Part shown: positions 12,897 to 26,200 of the stretch, one piece after another
How positions within the stretch are numbered: the first letter of the stretch is position 1
Layout of the letters: every line of letters starts with the position of its first letter
DNA from: Fratercula arctica
Lineage: Eukaryota; Chordata; Aves; Charadriiformes; Alcidae
NCBI GenBank assembly: GCA_947846985.1
Contig: CANTUZ010000001.1
Coordinates: 8,108,004-8,172,003 of the forward strand
Direction: 5' to 3'
DNA: 64,000 bases
Notes under the pieces: generated by a model
The model's input: only the letters and a program-made list of their open reading frames with translations
What the model was told of the DNA's origin: nothing
Databases searched by the model: none
Program-made: the position numbers and the translations under genes

Positions 12897-15800
12897 GTAT
12901 CCATATTTCATATGTGAAGTGTTTCATTGATTGCAGGGTATTCGTAGGTTTTCAGCAGAGCTGCTTTGTCCTCAAAAGTAACACATGGAGAACTGAAGCC
13001 AAAAAGCTGCAATGCTAGCTCAGTTCATGTGCACAAGATGAATATGGGCACAAGATGCCCATCTCCAAAAATAGCTTCCTTGTGTGGCTGTTTCTTTTTA
13101 CGGTGCTAAATGGAATTCTGGTTTTAGTCCTAGTTGAGATTGGATGAGTTGCTGGTATAAATCCAACTGTGACCATCTCTACTGATTGATTCACACTTCC
13201 TTGTGCTTCCCTGTCTCTCTGTTATTCATATGTTTTCTCTTAAACAGCAGTGGTTTTTCTCTCAGCGTACCCAGTGCGATTGGTTCTGGCCGAAACATTT
13301 GGGAACCAAAGTACAAAGGTATTTGCAGAGAGAAATGACAAGTTGGAAGCAGCAAAGAGAGAATTAGTTCTAGATAATAAATGAAAGATGAAAGTAGAAG
13401 AAACACGACATCTTCACCCTTCAGACTAAAGTAACCTTGAAATAAGCCAAGAGCCTTGGGTTTGCTGGCTGACTGATGAGAAGACTGTGATTATAAGAAA
13501 TGATCCCTAACCTGCAAGAAATATTTGAAAACTTTAGTGAAGGAAACTCAGGCTGTTGTCCAGGACTTATACTATTAAGTATCTTAATTACATTAGATCA
13601 GTTCCCAGAAGGATCACAAATTGACGGTTTATCAGCTCAGTCACGTATGCGTGCTTGCTAATTTTGCAAATCTTTTAAAACCAGTTTCCAATGTTTTACT
13701 CAAATGATTTATCTGTTAAGTTTGTAACTATACAATTCACCTTAATGACTATCACAGGCTTAGAGTAAAATTCTTCATAAATCCCTTTCACAGTTCTTTC
13801 CCAAATAGATAAATTTCTCTTCAAAGATCGAATTAACAAGCATCTTCGAATAAATGGTGCTTTATATGTCGATTTAGGGATATAAGGAATGACATAACGG
13901 AACATATAAATAATTTATCTACCCCGTCATTCATCTAATCCAATCGATGGCCTATAATCAAAGACAGGCAAAATTAATTGCTAGTGTGCTTGGACATTGT
14001 ATTACAGTGATCTACTATGGGAGATGCTTGTGTCTGACACTCCCACTGTGAGTAATCCCAGAATGAGAAAAAATAATAGATTTTTTTTTTTTTTAATCCA
14101 GTTCTAGTGTATACTTAATTCTTAGACCTCAGAGTGTAAAACGCTGAATGTTTCCCATGAAATTCTGGGTAGCTCCAACTTCTATCAAATTAAAATGATC
14201 CAAGAATCCAGAGTCGTATAGATTATATTAGAAACAGAAGAGCTTAAACTGTTGGATTCCTTCACTGTGCATCTTTCGTTTTGACAATACATTCTCTATA
14301 TGTCTGCATTTTCAAATTACCATTCACTGCTGTTCATATGTATTCTGTTGGGATATCATTCGTTTATGTGCATTACGTTATTTCTACTTTTGCTGGTCTC
14401 TGTGAGTATTTCTCCAGGATTTTTGGGGTTTGGTGTGCGGTATAGCTGCACATGCACACATGCATGCTGGGCTGATTTGAACGACAGAGGAAGTGAGACT
14501 AATAAGCAGCTTACGTAGGATTGCATTCTCACCTCTGGGCTGTTAACGATGCCAGATGTTCAACCCATGCTCCTAGCTTGCACAGAGATAATGTATATCC
14601 AAATAGGAGGGATAACATTATCAGAAGGTATCACACAGGTGCAGTAAACATTGTATCAGGAGTAACTGCAATATAAAGCGTGCTGTTCTGATAGGTTTGG
14701 GATCATAATCCAATGTTCTTTCTGTTGTGACCATTCATTCCTTTTGTTTTAATGAACCACTTCTATGGAAGCTGAATACGCTCCTTTTCTGACTCTTTCA
14801 CCTCGACAGTTAGTGTAATTCGTCGCAATGCTCACACAAGGGTTAATAAGCCCAAACAAATGAACTTGGTCTTACGCAAAAACAATATTAAAACTTAAAT
14901 TTCTGGGGGAATGTTTTTACTGTGCAAATATAATGATACGGAATCTCATGGGATATAGAAATGTTTGTTAATGGCATGGTATGGCTTGGCATCAGACAGT
15001 TTTTCATGGCCATTTTAAATCACTTTAATTAATTGCTATTAGCCGTATGCTTTGTCTTGAATGAGTAAAATTCTGTGCAATGACTCTGCCATGAAAAGAA
15101 CTTTATGAGCTTGTTTTTCTTTGGATTGAGATGGATAGAAACTTTGCAAATTAGTTTAATGGGTTGCAGTTATTTGAGGTCTATGATTTCTCTACTCTTT
15201 AAAAAAGAAACAGATGCAATATAAAAGCCCTATGAATTATTTTTGAAGTGCCATCTTCGGTGCAAAGAAAGTCAAACCTCCTTTGAGAAGAGAAAACAAA
15301 CTAAGCTGTTCTAGGCACTAAATGCAGTATTGCAAGATTAGTGTAACCATTAAGACATAATCTCTGTCCACTTTGTTCATGACAAGGTTGCTGTGTCAGA
15401 GTTCGGTGTTAAAATCACGCTATACTTCCTTTTTTTGGATCCTGAACTGGAATTAGGTCTCTGATTCCCGAAGGGAACTCTCAGCAGTCTTATAAGTGGT
15501 ATTCATAACTTTAAATTGGACTGTGGTGGAAAAGTACATGAAAATGTGAGGTCTTCCCAGATTTTTCTAGTGTCTGCTTTACCGTTTGTTTTCTTATCCT
15601 CCTATCGAGTACATATGTCCTAGGAAATTGAATTTTGATAAAAATAATCTAGTTCATCCAGCTCTATTGACAATAATAAACAGGTTCATCTAAAAATTCT
15701 GGTCTTAACACTTTTTGAAATCCAAGGTCCTGGCTGTTAGCAACGTTAAGAACAATTTAGTAGTTTATAGTATTTCAGAATTGATGCTGCATTCACACTA

Positions 15801-16623
15801 TAAATTAGAGGACCTTTTTCTTTAGACAATAGGAGTGATTTCCTTACTAGAAAACTTCCTTATCTATTTCTTTTTTTTGTTTGTTTGTTTTCCCCACCAA
15901 TGTAACTGGTAAATACATGTATGATGTGCAATTTGGTATTTTTGGACTGCAAATCTTATATGATTCTTCCCATTGTGCCTATATGAATTTTCCTAAAACT
16001 TCTGAGATATTCCTTGATTTTTATCTAAGTTTTGCCATTCAAAGTTTCTTAAAAGTGGACCCATTTTTCAAGTCCTCCCTAATGTCTTTTGACATTTGCT
16101 TAAACTGGAAAGGGATTTTTGTGCAGATACTTGGTTGTTACTTGCACAGAAACCTAACAAGCTTTGTGTTCAATAAATAGGTTTCGTTACAGAAACAATG
16201 AACAGCTCTAGAAATACATCAAACGTGGTGTTAGGGGACAGTGGTGAGTGCTGTGTATTGCAGTTGCAGAGCGGTTACTGGTGGAAATTGTGCTACGTGT
16301 TCCCTGCGCACCCAACTAAAGGAGTGCCCTACAGCAGAAGCACAGCTGTGGTGGCCCCAGGCCACCATCTCTTGGTGCTGGGGGTAAAGGCAGTTACACC
16401 AGCTGTGTGCAATGGGAAGGAGGGTGGGCCAGCGGAGTGGCTGAAAACCAGGGCATCTAAGTTTCTCCTTGAAAGTTTATGTTTCCTGCTCTTATCGCTT
16501 GCATCAATACCCAAAGAAAGACTATGCCTATATGGATACTCTTATTATTGGTTTCCATTTTGAACAGGAAAAATACTGACATCCAATACATCTGATTTGA
16601 AATCAAGGATGGCAAATAAGGAC

Positions 16624-17747
16624 TGTGGTGGGCTGACCCTGGCTGGATGCCACATTCCCACCAAAGCTGCTCTGTCACTCCCCTCCTCAGCTGGACAGGG
16701 GAGAGAGAAAATATAAGGAAAGGCTCCTGGGTTGAGATCAGGACAGGGAGATCACTCACCAGTTACCGTCATGGACAAAAGCAAACTCGAATCAGGGAAA
16801 TTAATTTAATTTATTGCCAATGAAATCAGAGTAGGGTAGTGAGAAATAAAACCAAATCCTAAAACACCTCCTCCCCCCTCTTCTTCCTGGGCTCAACTTC
16901 ACTCCCCATTTCTCCACCTCCTCCCCCCGAGCGGCGCAGGGGGACGGGGAATGGGAGTTGAGGTCAGTTCATCACACGTTGTCTCTGCCAACCCTTCCTC
17001 CTCAGGGGGAGGACTCCTCACACTCTGCCCCTGCTCCAGCCTGGGGTCCCTCCCACGGGAGACAGTTCTCCATGAACTTCTCCAATGTGGATCCTTCCCA
17101 CAGGCTGCAGTTCTTCACGAACTGCTCCAGCGTGGGTCCCTTCCATGGGGTGCAGTCCTTCAGGAACAGACCGCTCCAGCGTGGGTCCCCCACGGGGTCC
17201 CAAGTCCTGCCAACAAACCTGCTCCAGCGTGGGCTCCTCTCCAGGAGGGGGCCACAGGTCCTGCCAGGAGCCTGCTCCAGCCCCAGCTCTCCATGGGGTC
17301 ACAGCCTCCTTCGGGCATCCACCTGCTCCAGCGTGGGGTCCTCCACGGGCTGCAGGTGGATCTCTGCTCCACCGTGGACCTCCATAGGCTGCAGGGGGAC
17401 AGCCTGCCTCACCATGGGCTTCACCACAGGCTGCAGGGGAACCCCTGCTCTGGCTCCTGGAGCACCTGCTCCCTCCTTCTTCTTGGACCTTGGTGTCTGC
17501 AGAGCTGTTGCTCCCACATATTCTCACTCCTCTCTTCAGCTGCAGTTTTCTGTTGCAGTTTTTTCCCCCTTCTGAACTATGTTATCCCACAGGTGCTACC
17601 ACCATTGCTGATAAGCTTGGCCTTGGCCAGCGGTAGGTCCATCTTGGAGCCAGCTGGCATTGGCTCTATCAGACATGGGGGAAGATTCTAGCAGCTTCTC
17701 ACATTATCCCCCCTGCTACCAAAAGCTCTCTATGCAAACCCAATGCA
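16624..17747 (-). mobile_element. Solo LTR of an avian endogenous retrovirus
   Basis: A G+C-rich block of about 1.1 kb that stands out from the AT-rich intron. Read on the minus strand it ends with ...CAGCCAGGGTCAGCCCACCACA-type sequence at 16624 and begins near TGCATTGGGTTTGC at 17747, with TG...CA termini. It carries an AATAAA polyadenylation signal on the minus strand (16815 back to 16810). I recognise the sequence from memory as a common bird LTR, probably of the ERVL (class III) type, but class and family name are uncertain. No gag, pol or env lies on either side, so it is a solo LTR left by recombination. I could not find a clean target-site duplication (flanks aggac / tatac), so the 5' end is approximate. 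A ~48-bp tandem repeat occupies its centre. Open frames in it on both strands come from this repeat. Confidence 0.75.
17033..17380 (-). repeat. ~48-bp tandem repeat inside the LTR
   Basis: The core GCTCCAGCGTGGGTCC and diverged versions recur at about 17033, 17080, 17124, 17173, 17221, 17274, 17324 and 17366. Spacings are 47, 44, 49, 48, 53, 50 and 42 bases. Because 48 is a multiple of three, a minus-strand reading gives a 16-residue motif of the form PTLEQFVKNC...WEG in adjacent units (17002-17193); in other units the frame has shifted and reads as a different repeat. Confidence 0.75.
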
Positions 17748-18660
17748 TATACATTAAATGAGTGAGCAGCTGAATGACTCTTTCCAACCATATGATGCCA
17801 CAAGCTTTGGTACTCTGCCTTTCAGTTCTTTCAGCATGATCTGATTATTTAGTGTCTCCAGACGCCCTTAATAAAAGTTTTTTTCTAAAGTACATCTTTC
17901 TTTCTATTACATTACAGAAGAACTGACTGATTGAGACATTTTTCTGTACTATAGCATGTGTTCTCCTTTGGTGAAGCTGATTTCTTTTTACCCAGCAAGA
18001 ACGCTTGTTGTTCTGTCACATAGAATTCAAACCGTCTCCGATTCTCTTACACCCTGTGCGATTTCATTGGAATGGTAATGCTTGGAAAGCACTAACGCCG
18101 GAAGAGAATTAGGAGTGATAGCAAACAGTAAATGAGGCATGGCATTCGAGCAGCAGCATACAAAAACCCGTTGGTGATGCTGAGTTACAACAGCATCATG
18201 ACAAAGAGCAGGGAGGAGGGTGACAGCCGCTTTCTCCACGAGGAACTGAAAACTCAGCATTGCGTTGGGCGCTGGTACCAGGGTGCCAGGAGATGTGGGT
18301 AATTGGGAGGCCATGCAGAGTGCGTCAGGAAGTTCTCTGGCGTTCCTAAACGAACGCTCCCTATTCAAATTCATGACAGTTGCACTGCATCTTCTTCCAC
18401 AACTGTAACTGGAGACAAACTCAGCTGCTGTGTTCATGGACCGTTTCCATTTGATATTGCTTAAGCAACTGAGAAAGTGAGATTTTTCTTTCCATTCCCC
18501 CTTTTTTTTCTACGTACCTACAAACCATAGGTTTTTCACTTGCCGCAAATATTTTGACATGTAAGCTTCAATCCTCAGCTGCTATAATTGTCAAACTAAC
18601 TTCATCAGGGAGTATTTCAGCTCCCAGCTGGAGCTTTATCATTCCTCATAGTCATTACAG

Positions 18661-18661
<1 letters not shown>

Positions 18662-18696
<35 letters not shown>

Positions 18697-18728
18697 CAAC
18701 AATAATAATAATAATAATAATAAAAAAA
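18662..18728. repeat. AAT trinucleotide microsatellite
   Basis: About 20 AAT units interrupted by three AAC units and ending in an A run. The poly-asparagine open frame across it is a by-product of the repeat. Confidence 0.97.
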
Positions 18729-19610
18729 CTGAGAGGCTAGTAGGAAGTCTTGCAATTTATTTTTTTAACAGTAACAGAATGTCCTGGAATGCCGTGGAGA
18801 TTTAGGTGTTCCACTTCTAACAAGCCAAATCTGTCCAAAGTATGAGGAGAAGGTATGAACCAGGAACATAGTGAATTAGAAGAAGGATGGGATGAAAGGG
18901 ATGAATTTAAGCAAAATAAAAAAAAAAGGATGTTAGAACTGAAATCAGTACTTAAGACTGACATCTAGAACAGAAAAACCTGCCAAAAGAGCAAGGTACC
19001 ATGATTGAGTCATTAAAACAGTTCTCATTTTCCTAAAATTTGTTCCATTTAATTTTCGTATTGATTTGTCAGAGTATTTTTTTCTTAAGGTTTTCACTCC
19101 GTATGCCTAGTTTGCACAATGCTGTGCTCTTCACGGTACTGCGTAAGTCTGTGTTTACCCTGCATGGGAACACTTGACTACACGTGAGACTTCATCAACT
19201 GCAGATCCTCTCCACTCTGTTCCTTTAAACAGCATTCCTAATTATTTTCACTTCCCCCCACATCATTCCAAACTTCTTCAGCTGTCAAACTAAAATAACA
19301 ATTCCTTCTCAGATCAGTACACTTTTTGTATTTTAAAGCTCATCGTTACCTCCTGCAATTACCTCAGCTGTAAGGAAGCAGGTTTGAAGTCAGTGGATGT
19401 TTCACCACTTTGAGGACAGGTGCTGACTTCGGCACACTGCTAACAGAGGGGGATAATTAGCTTTATTCCAGGAGCTGAAGCATTCCTCTGAGTCACAGTT
19501 TCACCTTGCATTCTTCCTTGCTGCTGTATGATGCTAATTTAGGGCTGCAAAAACTCCAATATATTTAAGTTGCGGAAAGTGGCTAACCACTTCTTTGTGG
19601 GTGCTGATTG

Positions 19611-20202
19611 GGGAAGGAAGGAAGAGAGGAAGGAAGAGAGGAAGGAAGGGAGGGAGGAAGGGAGGGAGGAAGGGAGGGAGGGAGGGAGGGAGGAAGGAAG
19701 GAAGGAAGGAAGGAAGGAAGGTAGGAAGGAAGGAAGGAAGGAAGGAAGGAAAGGAAGGGAAGGAAGGAAGGAAGGAAGGACGGAAGGAAGGGAGGAGGAA
19801 GGAAGGGAAGGAGGGACGGAGGAAGAAGGGGGAGAGTGGAGGGAAGGGAGGAAGGGAGGAGGGAGGGAAGGAGGAAAGAAGGGAGAAGGAGGAGGAAAGG
19901 AAGGAAGGAAGAAGAAGGAAGGAAGGAAGGAAGGAAGGAAGGAAGAGGAAGGAAGGGAAGGAAGGAAGGAGGAAGGAAGAAGGAAGAAGGGAGGGAGGAA
20001 GGAAGGGAGGTGAGGGAAAGGGAGGAATGGAGGGAGGAAGGGAGGGAGGAAGAAGGGAGGAAGGAAGGAAGGGAGGAGGGAGGGAGGAAGGGAGGAAGGG
20101 AAGGGAGGAAGGAAGGGAGGGAGGAAGGAAGGTAGGAAGGAAGGGAGGAAGGGAGGAAGGAAGGGAGGGAGGAAGGAAGGGAGGAAGGAAGGGAGGGAGA
20201 GG
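19611..20202. repeat. GGAA/GGGA tetranucleotide purine tract (~590 bp)
   Basis: A long array of GGAA, GGGA and GAGG units. Almost every base on the plus strand is a purine; I count only about seven pyrimidine interruptions (for example near 19722, 19781, 20010 and 20132). The several long open frames over it on both strands (KEGRK-type and LPSFLPS-type) are repeat artefacts. Confidence 0.98.
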
Positions 20203-23200
20203 TCAGCAACCTTGTTGACTTCACTTGTGCAAGTGAAATTACTCCAGAGAACCTGAACAGAGATGCTGTGTGGTCCTTATTGTACATATTTGTAGGCAGA
20301 GTGACGGCCTAATCCTTCATTTCATTTCTTTTCTGTTTTCGCTGGGTAGGTATGTAGCCTAGCGATACCATTTGTAGAATATATGTATAGATGCCATTTT
20401 ATAAAATGCGTTATGGTTGCTAAGTCACTCCAGAAACTCTGGCTGCATGTGCCTATGCATGAAAACGGTGTTACACCTCATGTTTGGCTTTGTTGCCTAA
20501 GGGTGATCTGAAAGTGGGGGGGTTGAACGTCCTGTTCTCTGAAGTTTCCCATTTACCTCTGGTGGGAGACTGTCTGCTTAGTTTGACACTTCTAATATGG
20601 GTCAGTAACTGTCAGTACTGGATATTATCAAGCTGTTTGTAGCTGAGATAAAATTAATACCAAAAAAGCACTCTCTGGTCTTCTAATTAATCCCACAGGA
20701 GAGCAAAAACTCATTTAAGTTAGAAGTTTAGCTGTCGGCAGCATCAGGAAAAGCTGGTTTCACTTCACTGAGCTGAATTAAAACTCCACATTAATGGAAT
20801 TAAAGCATGTTGCTTTCTTAGACTCTTACATCCATCAAAGCAAAGGCTTAAAAGATTTATAAACAACTGCTCTGCAGCCTTCAATCCTTGACTTAAGAAA
20901 CAACATGCTGAGAATACATCATAAACCCAAACAGTCTTAGGGTTCCCTTCACTGTTCTCCAGTGGAACTTTTTCAATACTGTATTTTTTTTTTTTTTTCT
21001 TTTGGTATTGTGAATAACAAATAATAAATCGGAGCTCTAGTTTTGGGGGGGTTGTTTGTTTGTTTGTTTCCGCACCTATCGTATCGATAGACAAATTTTT
21101 GTGTACTTTTCTTCTCTGTGGCAGTTTCCGAATTGGGACCTCAAGAACGCTGCTCCAAAGCCAGTGTTCAGGGGAGGTCTCCACCAGCCTGTGCCACCAG
21201 CTGCATTACTGCTTCTTTATGAGGAGATGCAGATCAACTGATTTAGGAAGCAAATAATGACTTTTGTGTGTGTCAGTTTTGACTTTTCACAACAAAGATA
21301 TATGAAAACAAAAGGATTCCTAAATCTGTGCTAAAGCAAATAGAGGGCAACTGCTCTTTGTTGATAAGAGATGGGTTCAGAGAGGAAAGCTGATGGCTTT
21401 TCTAGCGCTCTGTGTGTAAAGACAATGTGTATTGTTTTTATACGAGGAAAAGAGACCAGGAAAAAAATGTAGCTTGTAACAACCTTTTCTTCCACCCTCA
21501 ATGCAATAGGCAGGCTTTGGGATGAATTCTGATTTGTGTGTCATGCAGCCTGATCCCTTAACGGTGGTTTGCCCTTATTTTTGGTTGCCAAATTGCATTA
21601 TAGAAGTTTTAAACACAATAAATATTTCCCTAACGTGACTGTTTCATCCCAGGCAGGGGTTTCACTGGGATATTGTGTGTTGGTGAAAGTGTCCTTTGTG
21701 AAGGGAAGGCGGTGGTTCATGTTGTCCCTACAGGGAAAGGGTTTATGATGCCGCCTCCAGTTTCAGCATCGCCCACACAGCAGAAGTGCCACCGCCTTTG
21801 GGCTAGAACAGAGTTAAAAATAAGGAATCTGGCTACGCGCCTTCTTGTTACTATAATACTTACTGATATTATTATTTTCATAATACACATTTCAAAAAAT
21901 ATGTTGACACCAGGCTGTTCTATTTTTAGTATTTAATAAGGTCATGAAATGGCAGGCCTTGCCTAAGAAGTAGATTTAAAACAAAAAAAAATGACTTAAA
22001 TCCATTAATAGAGGTTGGATTCTTGGCTTCCTGATTTGCCCCTTTATTATTCATTTATAATCTCATTCTTTTGTTCCTTCACTCATATAAATTGTCTTAC
22101 AAGAATCGTATATTCCCGTTGTCTCAATTAAATAAAATTAAATGGAATTAAGTTAAAACAGGTATTTTACAGGATGTGAGAATCATTGCTTCAGAGAAAA
22201 TCCATCTCGTGTGGCTGTAGTACTGAGTAATATATTGAAATATTATTACTTTATATTATTAAAACTATTAAGATGTTCATTCTGTATCATTTCAGAGAAA
22301 GGGTAGCATTTTTATGAGCCTAAATGTCGAACTTTGAATACTTAGATCTGTGAGTGTAAGAATACGCTCCTTACCTACATATCTCAATAGGGATGTAATG
22401 TCTATGTTCAGGCATTCATCACAGAAAATGTTGGCAGCAGTAACTCAGAATTTTTATTTTCTTTTGTGCTACAAAAGACGTGACACATACACAAGTTTAT
22501 TAAGCATGTGATGGAAATGGCTGCTTTCTGCTGGTTCTGCCACTTTGACAGAAGCCACCGGGAGCTTTACCTTTTAAATAAGTCAGTCAGGAATGACACC
22601 GGACTGCTGTTTCTGTCTCCAGCTGGATAGGCACTTGTGTCAAGCAGTGATTAAACTCTGTGTTTGATTTTTAGGTGTCATTGTATTCATGACGATACCT
22701 TAGAAGACATAAGCTTGTACTGAGCATCAAACTTGATGTTTATAATTAGGTACAAAAAATGAGTTTTCATATCACCAGATACAAATTATTTTCACTAAAA
22801 AAGCCAAGGGCTCATTTGAACTCTTTCACAAATACCTAGGATTGGGAAAGGGTTTCTAATGAGTGGCACATTGCCAATAGCTGAGCCCCTTGCTTGGAAG
22901 GAGTGAGGCATAAGGTTCCTGGCACAGCTTTGCATAATAAGGTAGTCATTCCAGTGAGGGATACTGATGACACCTAGCGCTTGAATGGTTTGGTAATTTC
23001 AGGAGAATACCAAATTGAAATCATTGCTTTGATTCATACTTGTTATGGGATTACATTACTTAATAGAACATCTGATATAATAGAAAATATATTGCCATCC
23101 TAGTCTTTTTCTTTTTTTTTTTCACTCCATCATTGAAATGCGTTTTGTTTTCCGGAGAATCTGCTCTTCCCTCTGAATATTCTTCTTTTGCCAACCTGTC

Positions 23201-26200
23201 TGGATAATCCTTTGGTTGATTTGCTGCTTCTTGCCCCAGCCATAACAATAGTGTGTGAGGGTAACTACTAAGCAGACGAGGTGGCACAGCACAAATTCTC
23301 AAGGACAGTGGTCAGTGAGTTCTGGGTACCTTGCTCTACTGCTGAGATGTTACACATCTGATTTTATGAAAGGGATAAATATCGTCTTTTTACATAGCAG
23401 GGTTTTGGAAGTGTTTTAGACTGGACACTCAAAATCAAGGAACCTGGTGCTCCTAATCGCTTCTGGAAATGCTGTTTACTCTCATTTCAATTTTGTATTT
23501 CAACAATAATTTTCCTTAGAAAGCTCAAAAATAGCATTTTCACCAACCTTTCTAAATAGGAATCATGTGTTTTAAACAATAACAATTTGCATTTATAAAA
23601 AGGTGTCCAATTTTAACATACATGAACAGTGAAATCCCGTAATAAATTTATGAGAGTGCAGCCAATACCAGCTTTAGATCTAGGTGTTCAGAAAGGTAAT
23701 TTGTTCCATGTTAAAGAAAAGTGTGTGATGTCAAACAAAGGTCTTTTATAAAGACTAAGAGATTTTGCTAATTTTGTAAAGGCCTTTATGAACAGTACGG
23801 TGACAAAATTCCTAGTCTCTACTCATCCATTATATAAAATATTTAGAAACAGAGAGGTAACCTTTGCACAAAGTAGCCTGGGTTACGCATCAGTCCTCAA
23901 AGGTAGTTGAATTCATCAGTAAAATGCAGCATCGCTGTGGGGACTGAGTCTATTACAGTCATCAGATGGGTCCCTTTCCTCATTTCGAATCTTCCAGTGC
24001 AGGACCAATAACTCACCGCTCTGTAAATTACTTTGGTGAATGTTGCCCATTTTTTTATTTGCAACATCCAAACATAGTCCCATCCCAAGTGCTTACTGTT
24101 CAATATGATTTTGTGACCATCTTCAGTTACTAATTCTGTAGATAAATGGGAAATGATTAGTACTTCTCAGCTGAAAGTGCGACCTTTAATTCTCTTGCCA
24201 TTTTGCTCATTTTGAAGCTGATCAGAGTTAGATAAATAAGTTTGCTGTAGTAAAGATAGGGCAATGCTGAAATGTTTTTTGGCAAAAGAAACAAAGCTGT
24301 CAGAATTCAAGCCAGCTTGGCGAGTTGTGGTTGGATGTAGGTGTTGTGGCTCTGACCGTAATCGTATGCCGTGGCTCTAGTGAGGAGGAGATCCTGAAAC
24401 AGGGAGAGGTGGCTTAAATGTTTTAAGGCAAAGTGCCATAGCAGCTGTCATTCCTCAGCTTCCCTTTCCTATGACAACATTCCTTTGAAAAACTGAACAC
24501 TCCACAACAGTTGTGAAATAAGCCCAATTCCTGCATGAAACCTTCGGTTGCTAACTTGCCATGCCTTGTTAATAGATTTCCACACACAAAATATGTAGCA
24601 TTTGTTGCAAGAATATGAGCTGTTTCTTTAAAGTCTCCACTATGGGTTTGGCATCGACACTATAGCTCAGGCACGGCTTTGCCATCGTTCTCTTACAAAC
24701 AGACCTTGACGTACGGGGTGGCTCAGAGGGCCGTGATGCCCATCATCATCCCTCCTCTCTGCTGGGTTCTTGTTCCTTGCACGAGCTGTATTTTTGCATC
24801 TCTTGATGCAACTTTAGGGAATGAAGTTTCTGGGAGTCAAGCTGCAGAGGGAAAAGATGGAGTAGTTCTGGCTCTGCTGTGCCACTTCTCTCTCGGCTAG
24901 ACAGGGAGAAAATTCAGGGCAGAGACTCTTCCCTTCCGTATTAATTTTGCATGGGAAGCCAGTACAGGAATGCAAGGATTCCTGTTTCCTTTCAGGTCTG
25001 GAGAGGGAGAGGGACAGAAGACAAGCCACAACCTAAACTTTACATTTTTAAAAATACATAAACACTACAAAAAGGGTAGTTTAAAAATATGCATCCTAAG
25101 TCATTTTGCAAGGTGCAAACTTAATGTGAAAATTTAACCAATACTCATGAAATATTATTCTGCAATGTTTGTCCAACTCAACTATTCTGTTCACGCCATG
25201 ATACCAGAGACTCATGATACTCTATAAAACAGATAAAAACTTTGCAGTTCTTCTCATAAGAGGAATATACTTTCCCACCAACTTTCTGAACAAGGGTGAG
25301 TTACCGCAGTTTACACAAGAGCACAATGGTCACAACAGGGAATACCAGGTCGCAGGTCTTTGTTTGTCCTGTGGCATCATATCGTGTGTCTCAACTCTAC
25401 ATGTTACACAGGAAAATCATCTCTCTTCTGTCAGGCAGACAGCATTGGCTCTGCTACAGGATAAAATGCATATAAAATAGATGTGTTGCTGACTAATGTT
25501 GAATGTCTCAGCTTTTAATGAAAATGAGGTGCACTTCTGAGCAAACAGCTCGAGTCGTATACAAAGCTTGAAAGCAAGACAAAATCTGCAGTTAGAATCA
25601 GTGATATAATACCCACTTAAAGATTTATTTTTAATGTATACTTTCCATTATTAATACTGGGCCTCACTATGTGGTGTAGACATTCAAACTAATCAGAAGA
25701 TACACGCAGATGCTTCTACTTCTCATTTTTATTTTTTAAGCACATTTTCTTGGTTAAGGAATGCAATTTGTTAGCACAGAACTGCCTTTGACCGATGCTG
25801 TGTTGTTATCCGTTTATATTTACATGATTAGCAATGGTACAACACTATTATACAATAGTACAATACTGAAGTTAATGTACACTGTGTAATTTATTTGGTT
25901 TACGTGATATGGTAACCAGGTTCCTCAACCATGACAATACATAGGAGAGAGACCATTAGACCTCAGGATTTTCAGTCAGAAAGATTTCTCTTTCACAGAG
26001 TCTGTGTTTTGCTTAGAACATACCTTGTTTTTTTAGTAAATGTTGTGTCTTAGATTGATATAATTTCATGTGGAAAAAACCTGAGCTACTTAAAATCCGG
26101 TAGAAATACTGAATGTTGGTTGAAATTTTTAAAATCCGAAGTTACATTATGGTGCAATTATAAGCAGTGCGTGTCCTGTTTTACTGAGCATTCTGCCTGA

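Noticed and set aside
16198..16563. 121-residue plus-strand open frame beside the LTR
   Set aside because: No known domain, no supporting splice sites; probably chance.
16951..17691. 246-residue plus-strand frame and overlapping frames on both strands
   Set aside because: They lie wholly inside the LTR and come from its 48-bp repeat and high G+C; no known protein.
18554..18805. Poly-asparagine open frame
   Set aside because: Translation of the AAT microsatellite with no coding context.
19583..20287. 234-residue minus-strand frame of LPSFLPS repeats, and the KEGRK-type plus-strand frames
   Set aside because: Direct translation of the GGAA/GGGA simple repeat; no protein-like composition.
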